A stretch of 64,000 nt of DNA from Plantago major (Eukaryota; Streptophyta; Magnoliopsida; Lamiales; Plantaginaceae): positions 18,009,200-18,073,199 of the forward strand of contig CM048843.1 of the NCBI GenBank assembly GCA_026545765.1, read 5' to 3'. A program made the translations under genes and the position numbers. Shown here piece after piece: positions 1 to 12,065 of the stretch. Within the stretch, counting starts at the first letter, position 1. Every line of letters begins with the position of its first letter. Under the pieces are notes generated by a model. The model did not search any database. It was given only the letters and a program-made list of their open reading frames with translations, and was not told the DNA's origin.

Positions 1-1692
1 TTTGCAATCACGGATCGTTATCCGAACACTACGGAAAAAAGGAAAAAATGCTTACGGAGATACGTCATCTCCAAAAAAAGGTCCTTCCCGAGAAAAAAAC
101 CTCGGGCTTCCCAAAGCGGAAGGGCGGTTTCATGAAACCAGAACTCAATCTACCGCACACAAGCGATTAAGCACATGGGGATCCATCGGATACCACCGAA
201 ACATGGAAGGCAATCCGTCCGTATCCGGGAAAACAAAGTGCAGAGAAGAGATTTCACCACCGGCTTTAGACATTCAAACTCTCTTGCAACTCAAAACCAT
301 TTCCAATGTAAGAGAGATTGAACCACTAAAGTAGGTTGGAAGAAAGTAGAGGAAACGAGCGGATATATACATTCAAACCGAGATCTATGCTTTTCGGTGA
401 TCGATTCAACGATTTCCCTCTAGACCCTCCACTCTCAAACTCGGGATAAATGCCGATTTGAGAGTGGACGGAATCAAGAGGAAAACTATTCAAGAAAATC
501 TTTTTGCTTTTGAGTAGATTTGCAAAGTGGAAGTTGGATTTGCACGATCGAGGCCAAGAGAGTTCCGAAGATTTATAGAAGTGGCGAACCAATGTGCGTC
601 CGACACGTCGAACCGACGTCGACAATGGGCTTAAACTATCCATTTGGGTTGAGCGATGTTGGGCGACGGATTTATCGGTCAAGCAAATAGGCCCATCAAC
701 TACGACCGAGTTTTTTAGCCATTCTTTACAAAAAATATGCATCGGTTTTAGCCAACGAGGTATGCAAGAAGGAAAAGACGGAGGTTCCACTCGAGGGAAA
801 ATAGTTCGAATTATATAAAAAATTATTCGAACATCTACGTACAAATATTACGATCAACAAAAGCCAAAGAAAAAGTTACATGCTACCACGGGGCATACCC
901 CGCCTTGAACATCACCATTGCCCAGAAGTTGAACCTTGGGATTCTGAGCCACCGCCCTGGGCCTGGCGAGCTTGCTGCTGCATCCGAATTCTCCTGCGAA
1001 TCAGCAATTCAGCGTCCGCTCACGCTCCTCTTCACCGATCTCACGCTATTCACAGACATTGAGGGGGCTCACCTTCATAATCCAGGACGATCGGATCATG
1101 CCAAGTTCCCCTGCCCGGATAGATGGGCGGATGCATGTTTTCGCACGCACAGTTCACCCAGTGACCGTACTCATCATCGCTCGATTCCGACATTATCAAG
1201 ACTGGAGGGAATGAGGAAAAGTACAACAGTGAAAAAGGGAGAATTATCACACCCTTATTTATAGTGGCAATGAGTCTTTCAGATTTCGACATCTGTCAAT
1301 CATCCGACGACTAAGAAGATGAAAAGACGTAGTCATAATAACTATTCCACTGTTTCACCTTCCTCCTTCTAGAAGAATCTCGCATCCCAAGGGACGAACC
1401 GTCCGGGTATCGAAAAGATGATAGTCTGATTTCTACATCAGATACCATCTCCAGCGATCCGTGCGCTTAAGAGATGGGTAATTTACAATAACTCAGCTTG
1501 TGAACGACAGATAAAGAAAGGAACGAAGAAGAGGGCAAGTAAACGCTCGGAAGCATAAGAAGTTCGTATCATCGGATAAAATACGGAATGTTGTCATGAA
1601 TTTGAAAGATAATCCGAGTTATCAAAAGATGCAAATCTGACAGAAAAGCCAAGAATCTGAAATTTCTAACGGGGCATACCCCGGACTTCTCT
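1..1692. other. Non-coding internal region of the gypsy element
   Basis: I see no convincing protein in this stretch; the open frames are short and have no recognisable motif. It contains one of two copies of a short palindromic motif (ggggcataccccg, near 889 and again near 1672). In Tat-type elements the space between pol and the extra gene is often long and non-coding, and this fits. Confidence 0.4.
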
Positions 1693-4470
1693 TCAGGCCC
1701 CAGTCTGGCTTGGACCAGCCTCCTCAGCTTCGGGCCGATCGGTGGCTTCCGCAACAAGAGCTTGAGCGTGGGCGAACAAGTCAAAATCAGCGGGAAGATC
1801 GAGAACGCGGACAGGAAGGGCAAACCACTTTTGCAGGAAGGCTCGATAATCATCAAAGGGTACAAGGCCCACTTTCAGAAGAGCTTCCGGGACGAACCTC
1901 GGAAGGAAAGGCCCGCCGTTCTGGATCTCAATCTCACCTTCATTGGTGACCAGTTCCACGAACTCACACGCAGCCAACTGCTCGTCCGAGACGCTATCGA
2001 CGGGCACTTCGACACCATTCGCATCCGCAGAAGGGATTAATCCCTCCGCCTTCCAGTCAAAGTCTGGTGGAAGGACTGCAGCTGTCCGATCGCGGACACA
2101 AACCCATCCAGCCGGGCGGCATCCGACTTGTCCGCCGTCAGAAACTTGAAAGAAGCAGAATTCAAGAAGTCACGGCCAGCGTAAAGACGGACATATCGGA
2201 GGCCTTCAACAAGGAAATTCTTAAAATCCAGGAAAGCCCGCATCGCCTTGTCGACGAACCTCTCCTGGTGGTCGAGTTCCGCCTTGATCTTCTCCCAGCT
2301 GGTCTTCAACTTATGGACCCTCACCTCTTCCTCCTTCAACCTCATCTCCAGCTGCTTCACTTTTTCCGCCTCGTCCGCGGATGTGGCCATAGCCTGGTGA
2401 AGGTCCTCTTCGATGGTGGCCCGTTCACTAGCCTTCCACTGCATGGCCTTGATGAAGCACCCAAGCTGGGGAAACATCCGAGTAGATACAAGTTATATTT
2501 GTGTCACATTAAGAACAAAGCAAGTAAATTAAGGACAGATTATTTACCCGCTGATACAGAGCATCCAACCCACCGACACGCTCCATTTCTGGGAGTCCGC
2601 AAGCACGCTCGTACTCCTTGTCCAGAGCGGCTTGGTCCACAGGAAGGACAGCGGACAACTGCTGCCTCTTATTGCGGCTAGAGCTTCCGAGCTTGCCGCC
2701 CTCTTTCGTCCCGAGACAATGGCGTCCCGCATAAAGACGTCTCGGGGTGGAGCTCGAGTGTTGGCAGTGGCACTCCGCGTAGCAGGAGACTTACCCTTAT
2801 CAGGCACCGCCAAGGCCTGGGAGTCTTCACCGGCCTTGCTCCGCCTTTCCTCTTCGGCGGCAAACACATCAACGTTTTTCGGATTTGACATGGGCAGACC
2901 CGCGGAAGTATTGATTATCTTGGTCCTCTGACCAGCTGCGACTTCAAGGGCCTGTTGTTCCCTCTGCAACCTCTTCTTCTCTCCGATAGTTGACATGATG
3001 TAGTCAAACTAGTAAGCTGCACAGTAAACCAAGGGCGTTAGAAACAGACGAGCTAAAGAAAAATTATCGGAATTGCGGACACTTGTGAACAAAATGAGGT
3101 ATTATGACACGGAGGGAAAATGTCTAAGTCTCCAGTCAGCGAGTCCTTACTGAAGTCCGTCTTCCCTCCCACTTCTACCTCACCGGTTAGTCCGCAAAGG
3201 TAGGGAAGTGGCTGGCAGATCAATCCGTGAAACGGGTAACTAGGCGGGTCATACTTCTTGTGGATGGCCGCCACCCACGGAGCCACATTCTTTGGAAGAG
3301 GGCGCCATCAGGATGCTCTCCTCGAAACTTTGTGGGCATTACTTGTTCTCGCTGCCTCTTAGACTCTCCTGGTCTCAGGGCCATGCGTACGAAAACGTAC
3401 TTGTCCCACCACTTTGACCCCAATGACGAGATGGAGTCCGAGATAAAGTTGTAGGGCTTCCTATTCATGAAAGTGTAGAATAGTGGATTCCCCGGACTGA
3501 ACGAGACATGGAATAGCTGCCTAAAATTCTCGAAGTTTACAGGCTGCCCTTTCTTCTTGCAAAAGACTACGAAGCAAATAAGGTTACCCAGGGACTTGGG
3601 GATAACCTGACTCGGACCTATACCAATATGGTTCAGGATGTTTTTCAGCTCTGTGGCAATGGGAACTTTCCATCCGCAGGAGAAGGCTACCTCATGCACG
3701 CACATATACCCGGCGGGCGGATTGTAAAAGGCGTGACCAGGCTCGGGGATCATGATTTCGACGGAATCAGGGATCTCCCACTTCCGCCTCCACTCGGGGA
3801 TGTCCTCCGCCCTAACCACAGGCGGACACGTGAAGCGGCCGTCTGCGTTTAATTCTCCAAACCGATCCACTATGGTAACAATGACGCAGACGCGAAATTT
3901 TACTCGGCGACTTCGCTTTCGACCCTCGATTATTTGAAGATTGGACTGAACGGGCGCAGCGGGATGTAATGCATTCCGCCGACTGGATCGTTTAGAGGGA
4001 CGAGTGACAGGAGATCCTTCTTCTTCTTCCTCCTCTTCCTCACCATCTTCTTCGTCCTCGAGGACACCTTCGGGTCTTCTGGACGTGCTTGGCTTGGACG
4101 GACCTGCTTCTACCTGAACACGGTCCTCCACTCCGTCCTCGAACATCTCCACGTCATCAGCCTCATGCTCGCTGTCGCCTGCCCGTTCGAGTTGAAGCGC
4201 ATTCGGATCTATAGGCCCTCCCACACCGCCTATAGTCCGAGATTGGACCAACGTTCTCGCCTCATCAACACCGCCTTCGATCACTAGCCTGTCTGTCGGG
4301 GGGTTATCTGTTTCGTGGGTTCCGTGCCTAGCGTCGGAATCTCTGGAAGAAAGGACGTCCACAAGAAAGTCTCCTACGGACATGCTCAGATCCACGGACT
4401 CATCGCCCAAACATACTCCATCCTGGTAATCCCGCACCGCGCGAACGTTTTGACTATCGCTCCCGGACAT
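1693..4470 (-). pseudogene. Antisense extra gene with Transposase_28-like (gypsy-type) domain
   Basis: Read on the minus strand, a 416-residue open frame (4470-3220) starts with an acidic Ser/Asp/Glu-rich region that includes a Glu run. It continues into a globular part (about residues 200-400) resembling the Pfam family called putative gypsy-type transposon (PF04195). The frame then appears to shift near 3290, where another frame carries on the similarity (3286-3053). Further Lys/Glu/Arg-rich, helix-forming pieces follow at 2996-2544, 2477-2037 and 2007-1693. Some gaps may be introns and some are decay. The gene runs opposite to the LTR, as for the antisense ORFs of Tat/Retand elements. The function of such ORFs is unknown. 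I call it a pseudogene because no single intact reading frame spans it. Confidence 0.6.
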
Positions 4471-5567
4471 CCTAGGGCAGAAGGAAACGGATCAGAAACG
4501 ATGATTGTTATTGTCCGAGAGTTCATTTATATGTCTTATTAAGTCCAGAGGTCCGCGAAAAAGTCTAAACCCTAAGATTTTCTACACACAGAAGGACAGG
4601 GACCCCAAGACACCGGCACATGCAGCTGTGCCATTGGCACCATGATCTGCCCCTTATGGCACGATGACAAAAGAAGAAACTTTATGGCCAAATACCACAA
4701 CCCACACTGATTTACAAGTAAACATGCATGGTCAAGACAGGTTGTGTCGGACAGGACTTATCAAATGAGAGTACAAGACATCAACGAAGAAAATTGGCAT
4801 ATTATGAGCATGCAGCAGAAACACATCAATTATTGTCTAAACCAAAGGTATCGCAAAAGTCAATTACTGAAGACAGGCGCAATTACGGAAGCAGCAAGGG
4901 AAGCTACACTAGACATGCAATAGGTGTATAGCGAATACAGGCAATTTAAATGAGGCCAAAGAAGGATACTTACTTGCTAAATATCCAAACAGAGAACTTC
5001 CACGGATAATCGATCGCAGGGTAATGCCGAGGTTCTGATCTCGACTTGATGGCGAAAGTCTTACAAGTCCCAGTTGCTCGGATCGACCTTGCGTTGTTTG
5101 AATTGCTTAAAGATTGCTCTGAGTTTCGAGATTGCTAAAAGTGTGAAAATGACTGATGGCCTGACTATTTATAAGGGCATTTTGGGATAGCCAAGAGTCA
5201 CGTCGCTTGGATTTGAATCCCAACCGTTGATCCTCTCCAATCGAGGTTATGCGGCGAATGGATGACTGCCAGAACATCGCATTTAATGCTGGACAGACGC
5301 GTCACATCAATCGGACTGGGCGCCCCAACCGTTGATGTCGTCCTGATCCAACGGTCGCGTCTCTTTACTCGGGATCTTTCTCCCGTGGGCCGAACGGACA
5401 ACCTATTGGGCCTCTTGGGCTTTTGAAGAGGACAAATTCAACAATCGGCCCAACTGACAGCTTCCACACAGCTGCGTCAGATCCTAACCGTACTCGGACA
5501 CATATATCTCGGATACAAATACCTTTTCCTCTACAGTCCCAGTTATACGATAACTCGGACTGTAGAC

Positions 5568-5590
5568 GGAAAAGGGGGGGGGGAAAGAGA
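5568..5590 (+). promoter_or_regulatory. Candidate poly-purine tract of the gypsy element
   Basis: An uninterrupted purine run, including 10 consecutive G at 5574-5583, lies immediately before the putative 3' LTR. Its strand agrees with the plus orientation of the LTR. It would prime second-strand synthesis. Confidence 0.5.
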
Positions 5591-5595
5591 TATAT

Positions 5596-6592
5596 TGAAT
5601 CTTTGAGGAAACGGACGACGGATCACGACAAAAAGGATTTTATCCCTTTTCTCTTAATTAACGATTCGGACACGTTCCACAGACACGACTAATCCCTCAT
5701 AGTTACCAACTATCTTCTACTAAGATACTTGGTAACTGGGGGGACATATGTTGATACGGAAATATGTCCAATCCGTTAAGGGTGCCATAGAGCGTGTCCT
5801 AAAGCGCATCACGGCTTAACTAGCCAATTTAGTACTGGTTCGACCTCACATGGTCCGCCCAAAGTGAATCGACCAGTACGCCAAAGCCACTACTTCCCCA
5901 CAGCTAGTCCGAGCTAGCTAAGGAAAGGACTTGTAAACCTGACCAGGTCAGTACAGAGATGCCTAACGGACCGTACGAGAGAACCTCGGACGCCACCATT
6001 ACTCTAAGACCAGACGTGTATAACAGAACCACTGAGATACTTCCGTGGGACTCTTGGCTCGGACATCCAGAGTCACCCAAGGGCAGATCAACCAAGCAGA
6101 CAGTGCGTCAGAGGACTAACACGGACCCAACAGTGAATAAGACTCGGAGGAAAAGGTCCAAACTACCCTCCCAGGCCCACTTATCGGTATTGGATCACTG
6201 TCCACTAATGGGCCATGGGCCAAAGGTAGCATTGGTGTCCAAATCTGGATCGTACACTTGGCATCATCTCATGAGCTACCTCATGAGTATGTGATAACTA
6301 TAAATACAGCACTAGGTACAAGACCTGAAGGTAAGAAAGGAGGCAATACTTAAACAATAACCTCCCTCATAATTATTACATTGAGAGCTTCCAATTCTCT
6401 CTTGAGTAAAGTCTCTTACCGGATTGACACAGGCAATCTGGGCATCCAGTTCTAACCCCCCCCCCCCCACTTAGTCGTTTCAGGTGACTTGGTTCGGACG
6501 AGCAATCCATCGGACCTTCAAGTTGGAGGCGGGGTACAGACCGTGTTGCTTGTAGTAGTTTAGTTAGTTAGTGTTTGAGGTTTATCCCTCAG
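5596..6592 (+). repeat. Putative 3' LTR of the gypsy element
   Basis: The segment follows the poly-purine tract and has U3-R-U5 character. A TATA-box motif (ctataaatacagc) lies near 6299, and a leader-like stretch of about 250 bp follows. A 13-base C run at 6456-6468 sits inside. Both edges are guesses: the start is the first TG after the purine tract and the end is a CA near 6592. Confidence 0.45.
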
Positions 6593-7797
6593 CACAAATA
6601 ACATTTTCTGTTGTATTTAATTATCACGTTCATATCAGAATTGTACAGTGAATGCTTTTGTAAAATTTGGTCCATCATAAATCCGTTCTATACAAAATAT
6701 CCCTGGACATTGTAGCTGACAAGTTACCATACATGCGCAAGTCTGTTACATTACAATTGCTTCGCTGAGGCCTATCTTACACATTCGATACGACATATTG
6801 TGGCACATTTGCCATGTCCTCCCTTTTAATCATAAAGGGCTTAATCATATAGCGCTTTAGCTTTATAGCTTTATCATAGAGCGCTAATCAGATTGTTCCA
6901 AACTTCCAATGTTCCTTACTCGAACAGCTGCAGAGTGGTACTGCCCTAAACAACTCTATATTTCACATGGCATGAATGGCAAGTAGGTTTCCAAGGTTAA
7001 ATACACAGGCCAGAATCTCGGAGATACAACTCTACAGGCACATAAATAGCTCATAAAATCTGCACCAGCAGTCCAGCACTCATACAAGCCAAAATCAAAC
7101 AGCTATGTAGATTTTCTGGTTTTACAACTGCTACTCTAACCTATCAAGTATGTAACCGAACTTCAGAAACGAAAACAAAGAATATTATTTGTAAACCAAG
7201 TGGCAAGTTATATCCAAGCTGACATATGACAATCTTGCAAGAGTGATTCATCACTTACATTTAACAAGACAAGTAATAACTAGAAAGGCCAACACAGCAG
7301 CAGTAATAAGCCTGGGAACAAATCAACAAACAGTGGCCATTCAACAGATGTTCAGAATACTCGAAAATAAACAGATACTTCTTCTGCAAAACACAATCAA
7401 CTGGAAATTATTAGCTCAGCAACTAAAAACCACAAAAGTAGACAATAGATACATGCTCCCCTGGAACAAAATATGATCCTTTATAAACATGAAACTCGGG
7501 ATGCAATTACAATTAAAGATATCCAACACAAACTCCATGTTTCCATTTTCTAGACCGATTACTTGAACAGAACAATGACACCAACAACCCATAAACCTAG
7601 GACCAGGCAGCTACAAGAGGATCAAAAGGATACCATGCAACAAGGCATCTCCCAATAGAACAATAACAAAAGCAGGATGAAAACAATATCTACATAAGTT
7701 AGTACTACTTCCCAGATTACAACAGAATAGGTCAACTAAATAAGACCTTCACAAACTTGCAGTCGCATAAAGTTCCCAGGTAACATGATATACTTCA
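6593..7797. other. Intergenic and probable 3' UTR side of the J-protein gene
   Basis: AT-rich sequence without a convincing gene on either strand. The stretch next to 7797 is likely the 3' UTR of the minus-strand gene to its right. I see no transposon ends. Short repeated wording (gcgct/agcgc with cttta) occurs near 6830-6900. Confidence 0.4.
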
Positions 7798-9591
7798 TCA
7801 AGCTGCCTTGACCGCTTTGTCCTCACCTACAACGCTAAGAATCGGAAGGCTGCTTAGAAACTCGTCAAGACCCTCAAAGAAACCATTTCCCTCAATGTTC
7901 TCGTCTTCTCGACGGCCCAGCCCATGGCCTGGGATCATCCTCCTCACCGCAGGCTCCTCAGTTTCATTGCTGCACTCGATGTTCAAATCCAACTTTCCGA
8001 AATTCTTCGCACCCCTGCTAGGCTGCTTTCTGGCACTCACTGCTGCTACTTTCTTATTTGGCTCACTTGTAGCCTTGCTAGGAGTAGTAGCATTACCAGG
8101 AGTCGGGCCTTTCTCACTCGGCCCAACAGCAGTTTTATTCTGCATCTCCACATTATCAGCAGCAGGTACTTGTACATTTACATTCTCACCTTTATCAGTT
8201 TGTGCAGTCTTCCTAGTTTTATTGGGCGTCCCACCAGAACCCTTGCCATTTGTCGATTTCCTTTTATTCTTTTTTCCGCCACCATTTCGCCAATCATCAT
8301 CATCAGAATCATCCATGTCTGATACCTCCACAAAAACCTCATCATCATCCACATAAACTCTAGGACCTGAGCTTTGACGACCACCCCCTCTCCTTTTCAC
8401 ACCATTCATACCCCCCATCTGCGGACAGTTGAACATAGGCGAAAAAGGGGTCCAGCCCGGAGTAGCACTCTTATTCTTCTCCCAGTGATCCATTGAGAAA
8501 CCCAATGGCATAAACCCCCAGCAACAGAAGTACTCCTGCCCACCTGTGGTCGGTGGAGGCGACGGAATCACTACTCCCTGAAAAGCCCTCTTACAATTCT
8601 GACATTTCAAAGTACAATCGACATACATACTAGGATACTCATACATGTAGTAGCAATAAGGACATGCCGTCCAGAAAGTCGAGTCGCCATTAACATTCAC
8701 AGGTTCATCCAATCTCTCCTCCTCCTCCTCTAAATCATTCCTCTCCAACTCCTCCTCCTCTTCTCTCCTCTCCTCCACATTCTCACCAGCAACATTCGAA
8801 TCATGATTATCATGATTTATATCATAATCATTACTATTGTTATCTACAGGAGCTTTCTGTTTGTTCATGTTCACTTGCTCCTGGTTTGCACCAGATGAAA
8901 AAGTCACATTATCACCACCAAAATCAGGTTCCACATTCAAATTCGACCTAGACATAGAAGTACCAAATGCAATATTCGAACCCGAAGTAAAACTCATATA
9001 ATTCTGAGGCTGTTGAGCTTGTACCTGTTGAACCTGCTGAAAATGACTCGGCTCACCACCACTACTAGTGTTTCCACCCCCAAAGAACATGAAATTCTGC
9101 GCCATCGGCACCGAACCACCAAACGCCTGTTCCTGATTATGTTGCTGCTGCTGCTGTTGAGTGAAAAATGCAATCTCCTTATCATACATAGCCTTCATAG
9201 ACGGATTAGACAACACCGACCACGCATCAATGACCAATCGAAACGCCTGATCAGCAAATGGAAACTTATTCTGCTGCGGATTGAGAATCAAAGCAAGGTT
9301 CCTATATTGTGTGGCCACATAATCACCGTCGCGACCCTGAGACGGCGTGAGGCGGAGGATCGAGTACCAATCGTGGTGGTTGTTGCCGATCCGGACGTCT
9401 CCGGCGAGGAGAGTATCAGCGACGGCGAGGATTTGGTCGGCGTGAGAGAGAGTGGGGTCGGAATCACGCGCACGCGTGGCGAAGGACTTGCTGCCGACGA
9501 GGTCGCGGGCGGAGAGGAGCTTCTCGGCGATTGAGAGCCAGCGCATGGCCTCGGCGCGTGTGGTTGTGGTTGCGAAGAATGGGTGTTCCAT
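7798..9591 (-). CDS. J-domain-like protein without HPD motif, with zinc ribbon
   Basis: Single-exon gene of 597 residues. The N-terminus has the helical pair typical of plant nuclear DNAJ proteins (residues about 10-60). A J-like domain follows at about 74-138 (DWYSILRL to YDKEI). The HPD tripeptide needed to stimulate Hsp70 is replaced by N-P-Q (104-106). Gln- and Asn-rich low-complexity sequence and a Glu-rich run (about 270-295) come next. A four-cysteine zinc ribbon opened by F-W-T-A-C follows (Cys310, 313, 330, 333). The basic tail has Lys-rich stretches that look like nuclear signals. Related proteins often add a C-terminal DUF3444, which is absent here. The start is the ATG after a pyrimidine-rich 5' leader. 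It is probably nuclear, but without HPD it should not act as a classical Hsp70 co-chaperone. Confidence 0.9.
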   Translation of the reverse strand: MEHPFFATTTTRAEAMRWLSIAEKLLSARDLVGSKSFATRARDSDPTLSHADQILAVADTLLAGDVRIGNNHHDWYSILRLTPSQGRDGDYVATQYRNLALILNPQQNKFPFADQAFRLVIDAWSVLSNPSMKAMYDKEIAFFTQQQQQQHNQEQAFGGSVPMAQNFMFFGGGNTSSGGEPSHFQQVQQVQAQQPQNYMSFTSGSNIAFGTSMSRSNLNVEPDFGGDNVTFSSGANQEQVNMNKQKAPVDNNSNDYDINHDNHDSNVAGENVEERREEEEELERNDLEEEEERLDEPVNVNGDSTFWTACPYCYYMYEYPSMYVDCTLKCQNCKRAFQGVVIPSPPPTTGGQEYFCCWGFMPLGFSMDHWEKNKSATPGWTPFSPMFNCPQMGGMNGVKRRGGGRQSSGPRVYVDDDEVFVEVSDMDDSDDDDWRNGGGKKNKRKSTNGKGSGGTPNKTRKTAQTDKGENVNVQVPAADNVEMQNKTAVGPSEKGPTPGNATTPSKATSEPNKKVAAVSARKQPSRGAKNFGKLDLNIECSNETEEPAVRRMIPGHGLGRREDENIEGNGFFEGLDEFLSSLPILSVVGEDKAVKAA

Positions 9592-9961
9592 TTTAGTTTA
9601 GCAGCTAGGGTTTGGGTGAGTTTGACTGTGTGAGAAGGATGGATGGTGATGATGATGAATTGAGATGGGTTTTGATTTGGAAAAGTGAGATTGAAAGAAA
9701 CAACACGTGTGGTGAAGATGAGGAGGGTGAGAAGGGAATTTCAGATTTCGTTGAGCTGAGCAAGAATGGCGATGTACTGTAGCTGGCTATGTCACTGTGA
9801 GTCACTGGGAGTGTGTGGATCGCCGGTTTTTGTTCACTCACAGTTTTCAAATGTTCAACGTCACCATCTTCTTATCTTTAGGAAACACTTCCTTTTAATA
9901 TTATTATTAGTACAAAATTATTCTAATTTACTTGTAAATTATATAGGAAAACATTAATAAA
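9592..9961 (-). promoter_or_regulatory. 5' UTR and proximal promoter of the J-protein gene
   Basis: On the minus strand the first 200 bases upstream of the ATG are rich in C and T, as in plant 5' leaders. No clear TATA box can be assigned. A repeat begins at 9962 (tgtagcgccccg), leaving a short proximal promoter. Confidence 0.4.
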
Positions 9962-10760
9962 TGTAGCGCCCCGAAATTTTGAAAGATAAACCATGAAAAA
10001 AGTAATCCGCAATAGTGCTTGGAACGTTAAAATTGTTGACTTCAAAACTACTATTGAATTATCTACGGTCCGGTTGGTCACATGACATGTTTTGACACCT
10101 CGAACTCCGTGCAATGGCCAAATCAGCGTATTTTCTTATTTTCCTCGATTTTGACTAAATATGACGTTTTGGCACCGGAAATCGTGCAATTCCTCAAAAA
10201 CGCGATCATGACCTACAAAATATGCAATAAGTTGGTAATTGGCCATAATATGATACGAATATTGAATCTTGGGTAAAAAATGAGGGTCTAAAAGCATGCA
10301 AAATTGCACATTTCATTGTCACATCACTACATCGCAAAGAGAGACGAGCGAATAAAGATGCCAATACGGTTTATATCTAAAACTAATTTATTCATCAATA
10401 TATAAGAATATAAGAGAATAGTACAACAGAGTTCCGACGGTTCGCCTTTACTAAAGTGTTTAGCTACTCATAATTGCAGACAAACAGAACACAGAAAGAA
10501 TAATAAAAGCAAAGTAAAGAAAGCTTAGTCTTGATGTATTCGCTCATGACGGCTAGGGTTTTCTTCTCGAGGTTGTTGACGGCCAGGGTTTCGTGAAAAG
10601 CATCTCTTGGTCTTTGTTCTATGTGATTATGTGAAAAGCATTGTTGTTGACCCAACATCACGGTCAACAATATAGTCCAAATGTGTGATGTGTCTTGTTA
10701 CTTTATGTTTTTCATTTCTCTATCTCTTCTCTCTCACTAGTGTTTTGAGCTGATCTTGCA
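9962..10760 (+). repeat. Probable gypsy LTR fragment
   Basis: It starts with tgtagcgccccgaaatttt, a form common at the 5' end of plant Ty3/gypsy LTRs and related to the start of the complete solo LTR at 36851. I find no matching 3' terminus or target duplication, so the right edge is approximate. Confidence 0.35.
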
Positions 10761-11912
10761 TTACTCTTGAAACAATTACATGAAAAGCTCATTTGAAATC
10801 AAAGGCTGGAGGTACTTTTGTCAAATCTAGTCTATGATAAACTGCACAATGTCCTATTTGTTGGAAGCAAGGAAAAAGAGTCCAATTGGTGGCTAACCAA
10901 AAAGAGCCTAAGGGGGCCAAGTTTTGTTGGAGTGTGCTTTTTTCTAACTTATCTAAGTCTCTGGTTGTCTAAGACTACATTGAATCACCCTTGAAATCAA
11001 CACTCATCCAATTGCTTTTGTTTTAATTTACTTTATAAAAGTGCATAAAAAAATGTTTGTTTTGATCTTGAGTCTTTCAACTTAAGATAAAGAGGAGTCT
11101 GATTAAAGTATGAAGATTCAAGTGTGATATGGCTTTTGTGAAGTTTGACTTATCAGTCTCCTCCTCCTCCTCCTTAGTTCTTATGTCAGGGAACCTATAA
11201 TTATAGAGCTTATCCTTAAGGGGAGATGTTTGTGTACTTGACTTTAAATGTTGCTTTGGATTTTGGGTAGATCATGTTAAGAGAATAGTTAAACAGTGTT
11301 GAGGTAACAATGGCTAGGTGATCTGTTGACTACTTTCTAAATCATGATACAAGGAGTTTCTTTTGATAAATTTTCAAATATTTTGTCTTTCTATTGTCAG
11401 AATGTTATCCAGTTTCTTGCAGATACATGTTGATTGAAGATTGCCTTAATCATTGTCTAACATTCTTTTTGTACCATTGGTATAGAAAGATACCTTGTGC
11501 AATTTTTTTAAAACACAGGTAGTTATTCCCAAAATTTAACATACCAAACACCTTGAGCAGCTCAATCATCATATCTTTACACCTTTTGAGAACAATTACC
11601 ATAAAAGGTACTTGTTTGTTCCCTCTCATCTCCCTACCATTGCTTCAAGTTCGAAGCATCTTGATGGGCCTCTTTCCATGACAACAACGGGGAGAATGAT
11701 TTGTTGCAAGCTAATAGTCTGATTTTTTGAACATTCGTATTGTATTTGGATGATGGCTTCCTAGTCTGATAAGTCATTCTGTTATGATTGATTGTTCTTA
11801 GCATAACAGTGTTCTGATTTTGGGGGGGGGGGGGATATTCTCTTGAGGGGGAGTATTCGATCTCTTACAGGTGTTGTGAAGAAAGGCAAAAAATGGGAGA
11901 TTGAAAGTGCAA
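10761..11912. other. Degenerate repeat-derived sequence, no gene
   Basis: No open frame is convincing. Purine-rich runs characteristic of copia 3' ends occur at 11822-11834 (13 G) and near 11846, so this is probably the decayed 3' internal part of a copia-type element whose LTR begins near 11913. Confidence 0.3.
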
Positions 11913-12065
11913 GATATATACATGCACTATTGATATAGCAGTGACAGTAGTACACTGGCAATGTTGAATCAACAGTGACTGATCTGTTCTGTACACTTTA
12001 TTTTTAATATTTTAGATTTTGCCTTTATTCACTAACTTAAAATAGTTTCATGATTTTAGTTGAAA

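Larger units (their letters stand above)
1..6592 (+). mobile_element. 3' part of a Ty3/gypsy (Tat/Retand-type) LTR retrotransposon
   Basis: The window opens inside a large LTR element. What is visible is an antisense gene (1693-4470, minus strand), a poly-purine tract near 5568-5590 and a plus-strand LTR after it. A minus-strand extra gene between pol and a plus-strand 3' LTR is known for Ty3/gypsy elements of the Tat lineage (Retand and Grande types). Gag and pol would lie left of the window, so the lineage rests on the antisense gene alone. The right edge is approximate because no second LTR or target duplication is available. Confidence 0.65.

Noticed and set aside
326..844. 172-residue minus-strand frame at the left edge
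   Set aside because: Low-complexity composition without motifs in an internal retroelement region; not supported as a gene.
7808..8356. 182-residue plus-strand frame
   Set aside because: It is antisense to the intact J-protein gene and reflects that gene's codon pattern.
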